DNA of 26,747 nt, from NCBI GenBank assembly GCA_946221025.1, contig CAMIMS010000023.1:1-26747 (forward strand), given 5' to 3'. The position numbers were made by a program, and so were the translations under genes. This DNA is from an uncultured Pseudoclavibacter sp. (GTDB taxonomy: Bacteria > Actinomycetota > Actinomycetes > Actinomycetales > Microbacteriaceae). Shown piece by piece: positions 16,165 to 23,424 of this stretch; positions within the stretch are counted from its first letter, which is position 1; the number at the start of each line of letters is the position of its first letter. Below the pieces are notes generated by a model, which saw only the letters and a program-made list of their open reading frames with translations, was not told the DNA's origin and did not search any database.

Positions 16165-16842
16165 ATGGCTGCTCAAGATTCGGGTCGTACTGCTGCTGTT
16201 GTTGCCGGAGTGATCGGCGGAGTCGTCGGTGTGGGCGCGCTGGCGCTCGCCGGCGCGTATTTCTTCGCGCCGCGCGCGTTGGCCCGCGCGGCGGTGCTCG
16301 CTTTTCCCGAGCACGATGAGCGTCGCGACGACGTTGAGGAAGAAACCGACGAGCTCGATGAGGATGAGCTTCGCGCGTGGGCGGTCTCGGCTCTTCCGCA
16401 GCGGTTTGCTGAGGGGATCCGTGCCCGCGCGTTCGACTTCGGAGACGGCCGCTTCTACAACCGGTGGGAGCTCGGGGATGCGTATGAGCGCAATGCGGAG
16501 CACCCCGACACGTTCGAGATTCCGAGCGCCGAAGAGGTTGATGCGCTTCAGGTCGGCGATCTCGTGAAGCTCATGTTCGAGGTGCAGGGAACGATCCGCG
16601 GCGAGTACCAAAACCGCGCGGAGCGGATGTGGGTGATTATCACGCGCATTGACGGCGATGATTTCGTGGGCGAGCTCGACAACGACCCGTTCTCGTTCCG
16701 GCGCCTGATGGCCGGCGACACAATCCGCTTTTCGAAGCGGCACATCATTGATTTCTCGAAGCGGGGGTGGCGCGAAGAGCGTGCGCTTGGCGGGGAGTCG
16801 TTGGATGCGCTTGAGGCTGGACGCAGCGCGGGCGTTGAGTAG
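16165..16842 (+). CDS. Membrane-anchored DUF2314-like protein
   Basis: A 225-residue protein. Residues about 8-35 form one hydrophobic Gly/Ala/Val-rich segment ending in FFAPRALARA, so it is probably a single-pass protein with the bulk on one side of the membrane (a cleaved signal peptide is less likely, since no signal-peptidase box is clear). An acidic linker (DERRDDVEEETDELDEDE) follows. The C-terminal half, from about residue 130 (VGDLVKLMFEV, AERMWVIITRIDG, FVGELDNDPFSF, LMAGDTIRFSKRHIIDF), resembles the DUF2314 family, whose biochemical role is not established. It converges with the 404-residue helical protein; the stops are 50 bp apart. Function unknown; the family call is from pattern memory. 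Confidence 0.7.
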   Translation: MAAQDSGRTAAVVAGVIGGVVGVGALALAGAYFFAPRALARAAVLAFPEHDERRDDVEEETDELDEDELRAWAVSALPQRFAEGIRARAFDFGDGRFYNRWELGDAYERNAEHPDTFEIPSAEEVDALQVGDLVKLMFEVQGTIRGEYQNRAERMWVIITRIDGDDFVGELDNDPFSFRRLMAGDTIRFSKRHIIDFSKRGWREERALGGESLDALEAGRSAGVE

Positions 16843-16860
16843 GGCGGCTTAGCCCTTTCT
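16841..16860 (+). terminator. Short hairpin with T-run after the DUF2314-like gene
   Basis: AGGGC (16841-16845) pairs with GCCCT (16852-16856) around a 6-base loop and is followed by TTCT. It begins inside the TAG stop. A second small hairpin, TCTCCG/CGGAGA at 16869-16883, stands between the two convergent genes and could serve the opposite strand. Confidence 0.4.
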
Positions 16861-16892
16861 CGCTCCGTTCTCCGGTTCGGAGAGCGTGGCAG

Positions 16893-18107
16893 TCAAGCGG
16901 CGTCCGGGTCGATCAGCCGTTGCTCGGTCACGAACGAGTGCTCGCCCGTTTCATCGCGCCAGTACACGACCGTCGCGGATGACTTCTCGGGTGAAGGCTC
17001 GTCGAGCGCCTTTCGCGCGGCGCGCGCTGCATCGATGAACGAGTGGAATTCGCTCATGATTTCGCGTTCGCTCTCGATGGTCGCTCGATACGCAGCGTTG
17101 TGCTTCGTGAGCGCCTTCTCGATGCTCGAGGCGCCACCGAGGGGAAGGTTTCGCGTCGCCCAGTTCATGTCTTTGAGCTTGCTTTCGAGCTCGAGAATTT
17201 CGCTCTTCAGTGATCGAGAACGGTCCTGCAGCTGCTGCCAGAACACGAGACCCTCATCAATGACGGTCTTGAGTCGCTCGGTGGATGCAGAAACCGAGCG
17301 CGGGTTCTCCTGCATATCGACGCACACACGCAGATACGCGACGCGGAGCTCAATGAACGACGCGAGCATCGCGCTGTGCGCGTCGTAATTGGACTGTTGA
17401 ACCTCATCCAGGTCACGCACATTCGTCGAATCGCGCGCAGTCACGAGCTGACGGAATCGCATTGAAAGCGCTTTCGCGTCGCGCTCAGCGAGCGCTAGAC
17501 GCATGAGCATGTCTTGGGAGAACTGGCCCTCCAGGTCGTACTGCTCGTAGACCTCATCCACCGTTGTCGAGGCGGCAAGGAGTTCCCCGGCGTGCGTCGC
17601 CTCTATACGGGCGAGGGTTTCGTCGAGCGTTCGCTTGATTGAGTCGAGCTTTTGATCGACCTGCTTGAACTGCTGCATGATCGCGGCAGTGCTCATCACC
17701 TGCATGATCGCAAGCGGGGCAAGCGGCGGGAGCGAACTGGCAACCGGCACGAACGGGGCATGCTTCACGATGCCGGTTGGACCCATCACCGCACTGCCCA
17801 CGCCCTGACCGAGCTTCATGAGCGTGGCAGGGTCAGCCGTTGCCATGTAGAGGCTCGACGATGCGGCCGAGGAGGCGATCGTGCTGGCGCCCGCCCCTGT
17901 CGTGACGGCAAGTGCGGCCGCGGCCTGCGACGAAACCGATTTCGCATCAGCCGTGTAATTGCCCTGGGTCAGGAACCCCTCGCGAAGCGACGCGATCATC
18001 GCATCCCGAAGCTGTCCCTCAAACTCGAATACGGCGGCCGAGTTTCCGCTCTCGCCGAGTCGGCGAACACTGACTTCTTGCTTCTCGTCTTCGGGTGTTG
18101 AATCCAT
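16893..18107 (-). CDS. Unrecognised 404-residue alpha-helical protein with central hydrophobic stretch
   Basis: I do not recognise this protein. The first 50 residues are charged, with FEGQLRDAMIASLREGF. Residues about 55-90 are an Ala/Ser/Thr-rich small-residue segment (AAAALAVTTGAGAST). Residues about 95-145 are apolar (LGQGVGSAVMGPTG, FVPVASSLPPLAPLAIMQVM). From about 145 to 380 it is almost entirely heptad-like helix (QQFKQVDQKLDSIKRTLDE, LKSEILELESKLKDMNWA). The tail is a small strand-rich piece (SATVVYWRDETGEHSFV). Long coiled-coil helices next to an apolar hairpin are reminiscent of alpha-helical pore-forming proteins, but that is only an analogy; a phage-infection sensor or a structural protein is equally possible. 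There is no signal peptide. A 21-bp inverted repeat lies 22 bp upstream of the ATG. Confidence 0.75.
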   Translation of the reverse strand: MDSTPEDEKQEVSVRRLGESGNSAAVFEFEGQLRDAMIASLREGFLTQGNYTADAKSVSSQAAAALAVTTGAGASTIASSAASSSLYMATADPATLMKLGQGVGSAVMGPTGIVKHAPFVPVASSLPPLAPLAIMQVMSTAAIMQQFKQVDQKLDSIKRTLDETLARIEATHAGELLAASTTVDEVYEQYDLEGQFSQDMLMRLALAERDAKALSMRFRQLVTARDSTNVRDLDEVQQSNYDAHSAMLASFIELRVAYLRVCVDMQENPRSVSASTERLKTVIDEGLVFWQQLQDRSRSLKSEILELESKLKDMNWATRNLPLGGASSIEKALTKHNAAYRATIESEREIMSEFHSFIDAARAARKALDEPSPEKSSATVVYWRDETGEHSFVTEQRLIDPDAA

Positions 18108-18128
18108 GGCTCGTTTCCGTGGGGGTCG

Positions 18129-18149
18129 GATCGGTCGCCCAAACCGATC
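18129..18149 (-). promoter_or_regulatory. 21-bp inverted repeat, candidate operator
   Basis: GATCGGT (18129-18135) and ACCGATC (18143-18149) are perfect 7-base arms around a 7-base spacer, 22 bp before the start of the 404-residue protein. Arm length and overall size suit a dimeric helix-turn-helix regulator. The binder is unknown; the MerR and Fic operators in this window have different sequences. Confidence 0.45.
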
Positions 18150-18286
18150 GGCGTGGTTGAAGTAAGACGATTGTCGCTCTTGACTGCGTCTGCGCGGATT
18201 CTATGCACCGTGAGAATCCCGCTGGTGTCGTGTTCACCTCGAACCCGAAACACGACTTGCCTTTCCCGTATTCGAGCCGTAGCCGC

Positions 18287-18317
18287 TTGACTCTGACGTA
18301 ACGTCAACCGGCACCAT
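18287..18317 (+). promoter_or_regulatory. MerR-type promoter/operator of the VOC-MerR operon
   Basis: TTGACT (18287-18292) is a near-consensus -35. It begins an inverted repeat whose outer arms are TTGAC and GTCAA (18287-18307) and whose core TGACGT-A-ACGTCA (18294-18306) is a perfect 13-mer palindrome. The repeat fills the spacer. With the 19-bp spacer typical of MerR-family promoters, the -10 would be CACCAT (18312-18317), placing transcription start at or beside the ATG at 18325. Confidence 0.7.
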
Positions 18318-18324
18318 GGCGCGC

Positions 18325-18816
18325 ATGAATGAAACGACAACGCCGGTCATTGACCGGTCGATTTACGCAATGCCCATGTTCGTGAACCTCGTCTCGCGCG
18401 ACCTCGCCGCGACCGAGGCGCTGTATGCCGCGGCCGGGTTCGTGACGCTGGCGACGATTCCAGGACCCGATGGTTCGCCGGTGCTCGTGCACCTGCGTCG
18501 CGAGCGCTACCAAGACATCCTTATCACCCCGGGCGAGCCTGCGCCCGGCTCAACCTCCGCATCCTTCGCCGCTGCGGGCGTCGACCTTGCCGCGCTCGCC
18601 GCAGCGCTACGCGAAGCCGGTGCCGAGGTCGTTGGTCCGGCAGATACCCCGTGGTTCACCCGCGACGTCACCTTCACCGACGCCGACGGCAACCGCATCA
18701 CGCTCACCGCGCCACGCGAGACCGACCGGTCTCAGGCAAAGGCGTGGGCGAAGGAGGGCATCGAGGGCGACTTCGAGGTTCAGGATGGGTGGATGAACCA
18801 GGGCGACCGCGGCTAA
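18325..18816 (+). CDS. VOC/glyoxalase-fold protein
   Basis: A 163-residue member of the vicinal oxygen chelate superfamily (glyoxalase, bleomycin-resistance and related proteins). Typical features are FVNLVSRDLAATEALYAAAGF at the start, SPVLVHLRRERYQDILITPG, and DVTFTDADGNRITLTAP, the usual closing strand where the second metal-binding acid often lies. Metal ligands are not all obvious, so it may bind a small molecule rather than catalyse. I prefer the ATG at 18325: an upstream ATG at 18316 would overlap the predicted -10 of the MerR-type promoter. No ribosome site is seen; a leaderless start fits. A TipA-type MerR regulator follows 28 bp downstream on the same strand, suggesting drug-inducible expression and a protective role, which is inferred. 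Confidence 0.85.
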   Translation: MNETTTPVIDRSIYAMPMFVNLVSRDLAATEALYAAAGFVTLATIPGPDGSPVLVHLRRERYQDILITPGEPAPGSTSASFAAAGVDLAALAAALREAGAEVVGPADTPWFTRDVTFTDADGNRITLTAPRETDRSQAKAWAKEGIEGDFEVQDGWMNQGDRG

Positions 18817-18844
18817 TCCCCTACGCTCCCATCCGGGTGCTCAT

Positions 18845-19594
18845 ATGGAATGGACGATCAGGGAGTTGGCGCAGGCGACGGGCCTCACCAGTCGCACGCT
18901 TCGCCACTACGAGAAGATCGGCTTGCTCCATCCCTCACGGGTCGCACCATCTGGATACCGGTTCTATGGGGATGCCGAGGTGTCGCGGCTGTACCGCATC
19001 CTGTCGCTGCGCGCCCTGGGGATGCCGCTGGCCGACATCGCGAACGTGCTCGACGATGACGGCTCCCTCGAAGACGCGATGCGCTCGCACCTGACGCTTC
19101 TTGAGCAGCAGCGCGCCCTCATCGACCAGCAGATCGGCCTCGTGCAGCAGAGCCTTCGCGCCCTGCAGCACGGGGCCGATATGAGCATTGCCGAGCTGTT
19201 CGCGGGGTTCGACCAGTCGCAGCTTGAGGCGGAGGTGCGGGAGCGCTGGGGCGATGCGGCCTGGGAGCGAAGTGCCCAGCGGCGGGAGGAGATGACCGCT
19301 TCGGAGCGCTCAGCCGAGGATGCCCGTGGCGTCGCCGTGAACGAGGCGCTGCGTGAGGCGGCAACCGCCGGCACCGACCCGAGATCGGATGCGTTTCAGG
19401 CGCTCATCGCCGACCACTATGCGTGGATCACCGATCAGTGGGGCGGGGTCGCCCCCGATCGGGCCGCGTATGCCGCGCTCGGCGAGCTATACGCGAGCGA
19501 TGCGCGGTTCGCGGCAACCTACGGTGGTCCGGAGAATGCGGCGCGGATTCGGGATGCGATGCGTGTGTTCTGCGAGACGACGCTCAAGCCGTGA
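18845..19594 (+). CDS. MerR-family regulator with TipAS antibiotic-recognition domain
   Basis: A 249-residue regulator of the TipA type. Residues 1-70 are the MerR DNA-binding domain (WTIRELAQATGLTSRTLRHYEKIGLLHPSR, then GYRFYGDAEVSRLYRILSLRALGMPLADI). Residues about 75-105 form the dimerisation helix (LEQQRALIDQQIGLVQQSLRAL). From about 110 the TipAS-like domain follows, with MSIAELFAGFDQSQLEAEVRERWGDAAW and the C-terminal DHYAWITDQWG ... YAALGELYASDARFAATYGG ... IRDAMRVFCE pattern of the helical ligand-binding domain. In TipA itself this domain traps thiopeptide antibiotics and activates transcription. The MerR-like operator ahead of the upstream VOC gene makes auto-activation of the two-gene operon the likely arrangement. 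The true ligand is unknown. Confidence 0.93.
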   Translation: MEWTIRELAQATGLTSRTLRHYEKIGLLHPSRVAPSGYRFYGDAEVSRLYRILSLRALGMPLADIANVLDDDGSLEDAMRSHLTLLEQQRALIDQQIGLVQQSLRALQHGADMSIAELFAGFDQSQLEAEVRERWGDAAWERSAQRREEMTASERSAEDARGVAVNEALREAATAGTDPRSDAFQALIADHYAWITDQWGGVAPDRAAYAALGELYASDARFAATYGGPENAARIRDAMRVFCETTLKP

Positions 19595-19671
19595 AGTCGT
19601 TCGACTCCTGACGATGCTCTAGCCGTACTGACCGGAGACGTTGATCGAGGTCTGGTGGAGACGAGCAGTTT

Positions 19672-19714
19672 GTGCAGTGATACCTGCATGATTATCGTGC
19701 AGGTATCACTGCAC
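19672..19714 (+). promoter_or_regulatory. 43-bp palindromic operator before the ArsR-MFS operon
   Basis: Perfect 17-base arms (GTGCAGTGATACCTGCA at 19672-19688 and its complement at 19698-19714). Inside them T-G, G-C and A-T positions continue the symmetry around a 3-base loop, so only one pair is non-Watson-Crick. It ends 16 bases before the ArsR start, just ahead of GGAGG. Position and symmetry fit ArsR autorepression. It could also fold as a hairpin in RNA if transcription starts upstream of it. Confidence 0.8.
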
Positions 19715-19730
19715 GATTGATGGAGGTTCC

Positions 19731-20057
19731 ATGTCCCCCCGCGATTACCACCATCCGGAGACTGACGAGATCACCCTGGCCAGGGTTCTGGCCGCCTTGA
19801 GCGATCCCACGCGTCTGGAGATGATTCGTCGCCTGGCCGACGGGCTCGAGCACGACAGCCTTGAGCTTGCGGATGACCTGCCCCGGTCGACGTTGACGTA
19901 CCACACTCGCATGCTGCGGGAAGCGGGGGTGACGTGGACCCGGGGTGAAGGCCGTGCGTGCCTGATCCGGTTGAGGAGCGAAGATCTCGATCGGTTGTTC
20001 CCGGGCGTGCTTGCGGCTGTGGTCGTCAACGCCGACCCCAGGGAGGGACAGGCATGA
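19731..20057 (+). CDS. ArsR-family winged-helix repressor
   Basis: A 108-residue helix-turn-helix regulator. LARVLAALSDPTRLEMIRRLADG is the classic ArsR opening, and LELADDLPRSTLTYHTRMLREAGVTWTRGEGRACLIRL covers the recognition helix and wing. No Cys pair or His cluster for metal sensing is seen (no cysteine in the ELCVCDL-type box, where ELADDLP stands), so it probably senses an organic molecule or DNA-borne signal rather than arsenic or zinc. GGAGG lies 6 bases before the ATG, and a 43-bp palindrome lies immediately upstream. Its stop overlaps the ATG of the MFS gene (ATGA), so repressor and pump are coupled. Confidence 0.92.
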   Translation: MSPRDYHHPETDEITLARVLAALSDPTRLEMIRRLADGLEHDSLELADDLPRSTLTYHTRMLREAGVTWTRGEGRACLIRLRSEDLDRLFPGVLAAVVVNADPREGQA

Positions 20058-21190
20058 TGGGGCGGCTCTGGCCCTTCGTGGTGGGCAGTGTCGCGCTCGG
20101 GCTAGACGCGTATGTCGTCGCTGGTCTCCTTCCCGCTATCGCCTCATCGCTGGACGCGCGCGAAGCCACCGTCGGCCTGGGGGTGGCGGCCTTCACCGGC
20201 TCGTACGCGGTAGCGGGCCCCTTGCTGGCCGGGCGTGCGGGACAGAGGTCGCGACAGAGTCTGATCGTGTCCCTGCTGGTCTTCACCGTGGCGAACCTCG
20301 TCACCGCGCTCTCGCCGACGGTCTCGGTGTTCCTGGGCGCCCGAGTGGTGGCCGGCGCAGCAGCGGGCGTGTACTCACCTCTGTCGTCCGCGGTCGCGGC
20401 AGAGGTCGCAGGGAAGGGCCGCCGTGGGAGGGCGTTAGCGCTCGTCCTTGCGGGTCTGGCGATCGGCACCGTGTTCGGCGTCCCAGTAGGCCTCGCACTG
20501 GCTCAGCGCTGGGGGTGGCGAGCTGCCATCGTGCTGATCGTTGTCGTTGGCGGCGCCTCATTGGCGGGAATCGCACTGCGCGGCGAGGAGCTGCCGGCCA
20601 TCCCTGCTTCGGGCGCCGGCGACCGGCTGCGATCGATCGCGCGTCCCAAGAACCTGCTCACGGTGACGGTGACTCTGCTCACTGGTGTCGCCTCGCTGGG
20701 GCTCTACACCTACATGACCGTGATCTTGTCCGCGGGACCCCTTGCGGCGCACCAGATGCTAGCGATCTGGGTCTGGGGCATCGGGGGCGCGGTGGGAGCG
20801 TTGGGTATCGGCCGACTCGTGGACCGACTCAACCCGCTGCGCCTGAGCGTGATCATTCTCGTGGGCCTGGTTTGCGCGCTGCTCGGCATGGCGCAGGGGC
20901 AGACCGTCTGGATCGTGCTCACGAGCCTGTTCATCTGGGGAATGTGCGGGTGGGCCTCCCTCACACCCCAGCAGCACGTCCTGCTCCAGACGAATCCCGC
21001 CGACGGCGCCACGGCCGTGGCCGCGAACGCCTCCGCCAACTACCTGGGGTCCGCGCTGGGCGCCACCCTCGGCTCACTGCTCGTAGCAGCACAAGCGACA
21101 CCCGCCGTGCTCTGCGGTTCCGCGGCAGCCGCGGCCGCACTGGCGCTGATCTGCCAGCTCATTCGACAGCGCATGAGCACCACGGAGTAA
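20054..21190 (+). CDS. MFS drug-efflux transporter (DHA1-like)
   Basis: A 378-residue major facilitator superfamily permease with about 12 membrane helices, beginning WPFVVGSVALGLDAYVVAGLLPAIA as in 12-helix drug:H+ antiporters. RAGQRSRQSLIVSLL is the loop 2-3 signature (degenerate G-x-x-x-D-R-x-G-R-R/K) and FLGARVVAGAAAGVYSPLSSAV is helix 4; GLVDRL-type GRLVDRLNPLRLSV marks the second-half copy. The start at 20054 has GGGAGGGACA upstream and overlaps the ArsR stop; in-frame upstream codons belong to the arsR region. Regulator plus pump points to export of a toxic compound; chloramphenicol-type exporters of actinobacteria have a similar shape, but the substrate cannot be told here. The stop is only 2 bp before the transposase start. 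Confidence 0.92.
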   Translation: MMGRLWPFVVGSVALGLDAYVVAGLLPAIASSLDAREATVGLGVAAFTGSYAVAGPLLAGRAGQRSRQSLIVSLLVFTVANLVTALSPTVSVFLGARVVAGAAAGVYSPLSSAVAAEVAGKGRRGRALALVLAGLAIGTVFGVPVGLALAQRWGWRAAIVLIVVVGGASLAGIALRGEELPAIPASGAGDRLRSIARPKNLLTVTVTLLTGVASLGLYTYMTVILSAGPLAAHQMLAIWVWGIGGAVGALGIGRLVDRLNPLRLSVIILVGLVCALLGMAQGQTVWIVLTSLFIWGMCGWASLTPQQHVLLQTNPADGATAVAANASANYLGSALGATLGSLLVAAQATPAVLCGSAAAAAALALICQLIRQRMSTTE

Positions 21191-22200
21191 TCGTGCATGC
21201 CAACGGTGCGCTCACTCCACGTCATCGCCTGATCGTGGCCCGCCTGGTGGTCGAGGATGGGTGGCCGATCAGCGAGGTCGCCGCTCGCTTCCAGGTCTCC
21301 TGGCCCACCGTGAAGCGCTGGGCCGACCGCTACCGCACAGGCCAGTCCATGCAGGACCGCTCCTCACGCCCCCACCACTCGCCGAACAGGACCAGCGTCA
21401 AGATAGCCCGACGCTGCATCCGCCTGCGCCTACGACTTCGAGAGGGCCCCGTCCAGCTCGCCTCCCGACTCGGCATCACCCCCTCAACCGTCCACCGGAT
21501 CCTGACCGACGCCCACCTGAACCGCCTGGCCCACGTCGACCGCGCCACCGGCGAACCCATCCGCCGATACGAGCACGACCATCCCGGCTCGATGCTCCAC
21601 GTCGACGTCAAGAAGCTGGGCAACATACCCGACGGCGGAGGCTGGCACTACGTCGGCCGGCAGCAAGGCGACCGCAACCGAGCCGCCACCCCCAACAAGC
21701 CGCGCAGCAGGCACTCCGGCCCGCTGATGGGACGAGCCTACGTCCACACCGTCATCGACGACCACTCCCGCGTCGCCTACGCCGAGATCCACGACGACGA
21801 AACCGCCACGACAGCCACCGGTGTCCTGGTGCGGGCCGTCGAGTGGTTCAACGCCCGTGGCGTCACCGTGGAACGCGTGCTGTCCGACAATGAATGGCGC
21901 CGCCTACAGATCTAACCTGTGGCGTGACACGTGCTCCGAACTGAACATCAAGCACCAGCGGACCCGCCCGTACAGGCCCCAGACCAACGGGAAGATCGAA
22001 CGCTTCCACCGCACCCTGGCCGACGGCTGGGCCTACGCCCGCTGCTACACCTCCGAGGCCGAGCGCCGCGGTGAGCTCGACGGCTGGCTTCACTACTACA
22101 ACCACCACCGCCTCCACACAGCCTGCGAGAACCAGCCACCCTTCTCACGATTGACCAACGTCCCCGGTCAGTACATCTAGCCGATGCGGTAACCGCGAAA
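21190..22200 (+). mobile_element. IS481-family insertion sequence, ends not resolved
   Basis: The element is inferred from its transposase pseudogene. The left boundary is within a few bases of the MFS stop, and the right boundary lies between 22180 and the tRNA-Gln 3' end at 22206, where GCGGTAACCGC (22186-22196) is a small palindrome. No matching inverted repeats could be paired by eye, so the limits given are approximate. Confidence 0.6.
21193..22180 (+). pseudogene. IS481-type transposase, broken by a 4-bp duplication
   Basis: DDE transposase remnant. The N-terminal half reads from a GTG at 21193: HANGALTPRHRLIVARLVV, helix-turn-helix ISEVAARFQVSWPTVKRWADRY, first Asp in SMLHVDVKKLG and second in HTVIDDHSRVAYAE. 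At 21889-21896 AATG is present twice in tandem, which shifts the frame and gives a stop at 21913-21915. In the shifted frame the protein continues as GAAYRSNLWRDTC, HQRTRPYRPQTNGKIERFHRTLADGWAY (catalytic Glu) and ends GQYI at 22180. Removing one AATG restores the DNGAAY motif and a 327-residue protein, the normal IS481 size. Terminal inverted repeats and a target duplication were not found; the left end abuts the MFS stop codon, so the copy may be clipped there. Confidence 0.9.
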
Positions 22201-22205
22201 CTGTG

Positions 22206-22279
22206 TGGCTGGGGTACCTGGACTCGAACCAAGAACAACTGAACCAGAATCAGCCGTGTTGCCAATTACACCATACCCC
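22206..22279 (-). tRNA. tRNA-Gln (anticodon CUG)
   Basis: 74 nt including an encoded CCA (22206-22208). The acceptor stem pairs TGGGGTA with TACCCCA (U1-A72, usual for tRNA-Gln). The anticodon stem CTGA/TCAG holds the loop TTCTGGT, giving CUG. The T arm reads CTTGG-TTCGAGT-CCAGG, with one G-U pair. Its 3' end faces the IS481 remnant 26 bp away, a common arrangement for integrated DNA. Confidence 0.95.
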
Positions 22280-22302
22280 AATGGCGAAGGCCGACCGCTA
22301 GC

Positions 22303-23418
22303 TTATCGCACGGACGGGCCGGTGCCCAAATTCACGGAACGGTTCGGGCGGGCACGGCGGTCGGTGTTCAGTCGCCCCGGGCAACGCGCTGAGTCGTCCA
22401 GCCGCGCGGCGTGATCACGCATGAGCGCGAGCGCGGTTCGCGCCCCGCTCCCCGCGGCGATCGAGAGCATGAGCGGTTCGGCGGATGCGGCCTCTCCCGC
22501 GAGATACAGACCGTCGATCGCGGTGCGGCCGGCCTCATCCCGGGCCGTTACCCCCGCCTCGCCGAACGCATCCTTCAGGGGATGGAGAAAGTCGAGTTGC
22601 CGCTCGTAAACGGGGCGCACGAAGGCGGCATCGACCTCGACCGAGTCCGACTGCGGTGCTGCGGGCCCGCCGTCACCTGAGCGCGACGCGACGCGAAGGG
22701 CACTGAGTCCATCGCGATCCCCCTCCACGCCGACCACGCGGCGGCGGTCAACCCGGATACCGCGCGCAGAGAGCTCATCCGCATCCCCATCCGGAATCTC
22801 CGCTTCGGATGCGAACACCGTCACGTCCCGGCTCCACTGTGCGAGCAGACCCGCCTGCTCTGCGAGGTCGGGCACGCCATCACTCCCGAAGAGCGCGATG
22901 CGCTTGCCCGCGTGCTCGTATCCGTCGCAGGCCAGGCACGAGTGAATGCTCGTGCCGTAGAAGGCGCGAAGGTTCTCGACCTCGGGCAGGTGCTCGGTCA
23001 TGCCGGTGGCGACGATCACCGAGGGGGCGTGCACGTCAACATCCGCGCCGCCGCGGACGCCGCGGGCCCGAACACGGAAACCAGCGTCACCGGCTTCTTC
23101 CCCCGCTCGTTCGACGTGCGTCACCTCGGCGAACCGCACCTCGGCGGTCGGGTACGCCTCGACGTCTGCGCGCGCGAGGCGCCTGAACTCCGAGGGAGAC
23201 ACCCCATCCCGGGTCAGCACCGCATGCGCGCGCATCGTCGCGGCATGCCGCGGGCGGTTCGAATCCAGCACGAGCACCCGCCGCATCGCCCGAGCAAGCA
23301 CGAGCGCCGCCTGCAGGCCCGCCGCTCCCCCGCCGATGACGATGACGTCGAACGGCTCGACAGCGGCAGGCGAATCGCCGTTCGCCGCGACCCGGGGCTG
23401 ACTCACCGCATCCGTCAC
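22303..23418 (-). CDS. Thioredoxin-reductase-like FAD-dependent oxidoreductase
   Basis: A 371-residue flavoprotein of the class II pyridine nucleotide-disulfide reductase type. VIVIGGGAAGLQAALVLARA (about 26-45) is the FAD Rossmann loop, VIVATGM (134-140) the linking motif, Cys161-L-A-Cys164 in SCLACDGYE the redox-active pair position, KRIALFGSDGVPDLAEQAGLLA the NAD(P)H-binding region (degenerate G-x-G-x-x-A), and GLYLAGEAAS the second FAD motif. The weak NAD(P)H loop suggests a relative of thioredoxin reductase with a different donor or substrate rather than TrxB itself. About 35 basic, polar residues extend the C-terminus. It starts with GTG (23418) 6 bases after the gltX stop, so it is probably co-transcribed; a second in-frame GTG lies four codons later. 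Confidence 0.85.
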   Translation of the reverse strand: MTDAVSQPRVAANGDSPAAVEPFDVIVIGGGAAGLQAALVLARAMRRVLVLDSNRPRHAATMRAHAVLTRDGVSPSEFRRLARADVEAYPTAEVRFAEVTHVERAGEEAGDAGFRVRARGVRGGADVDVHAPSVIVATGMTEHLPEVENLRAFYGTSIHSCLACDGYEHAGKRIALFGSDGVPDLAEQAGLLAQWSRDVTVFASEAEIPDGDADELSARGIRVDRRRVVGVEGDRDGLSALRVASRSGDGGPAAPQSDSVEVDAAFVRPVYERQLDFLHPLKDAFGEAGVTARDEAGRTAIDGLYLAGEAASAEPLMLSIAAGSGARTALALMRDHAARLDDSARCPGRLNTDRRARPNRSVNLGTGPSVR

Positions 23419-23424
23419 GCCGAA

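Noticed and set aside
20011..21192. Open frame continuous with the transposase that runs through the whole MFS gene
   Set aside because: It lacks hydrophobic segments and any homologous look before 21193; the MFS frame is clearly the coding one. The transposase begins at the GTG at 21193.
21889..21915. Programmed ribosomal frameshift in the transposase
   Set aside because: IS481-type transposases are normally a single frame, no slippery A/T run is present, and a tandem AATG explains the shift fully.
19595..22279. Direct repeat of the tRNA-Gln 3' end as an integration (att) site
   Set aside because: I looked for copies of CTGGACTCGAACC to the left of the IS and found none in this window.
22205..22414. 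69-codon plus-strand frame starting MAGVPGLEPRTTEPES
   Set aside because: It is the antisense of tRNA-Gln, a well-known false gene call.
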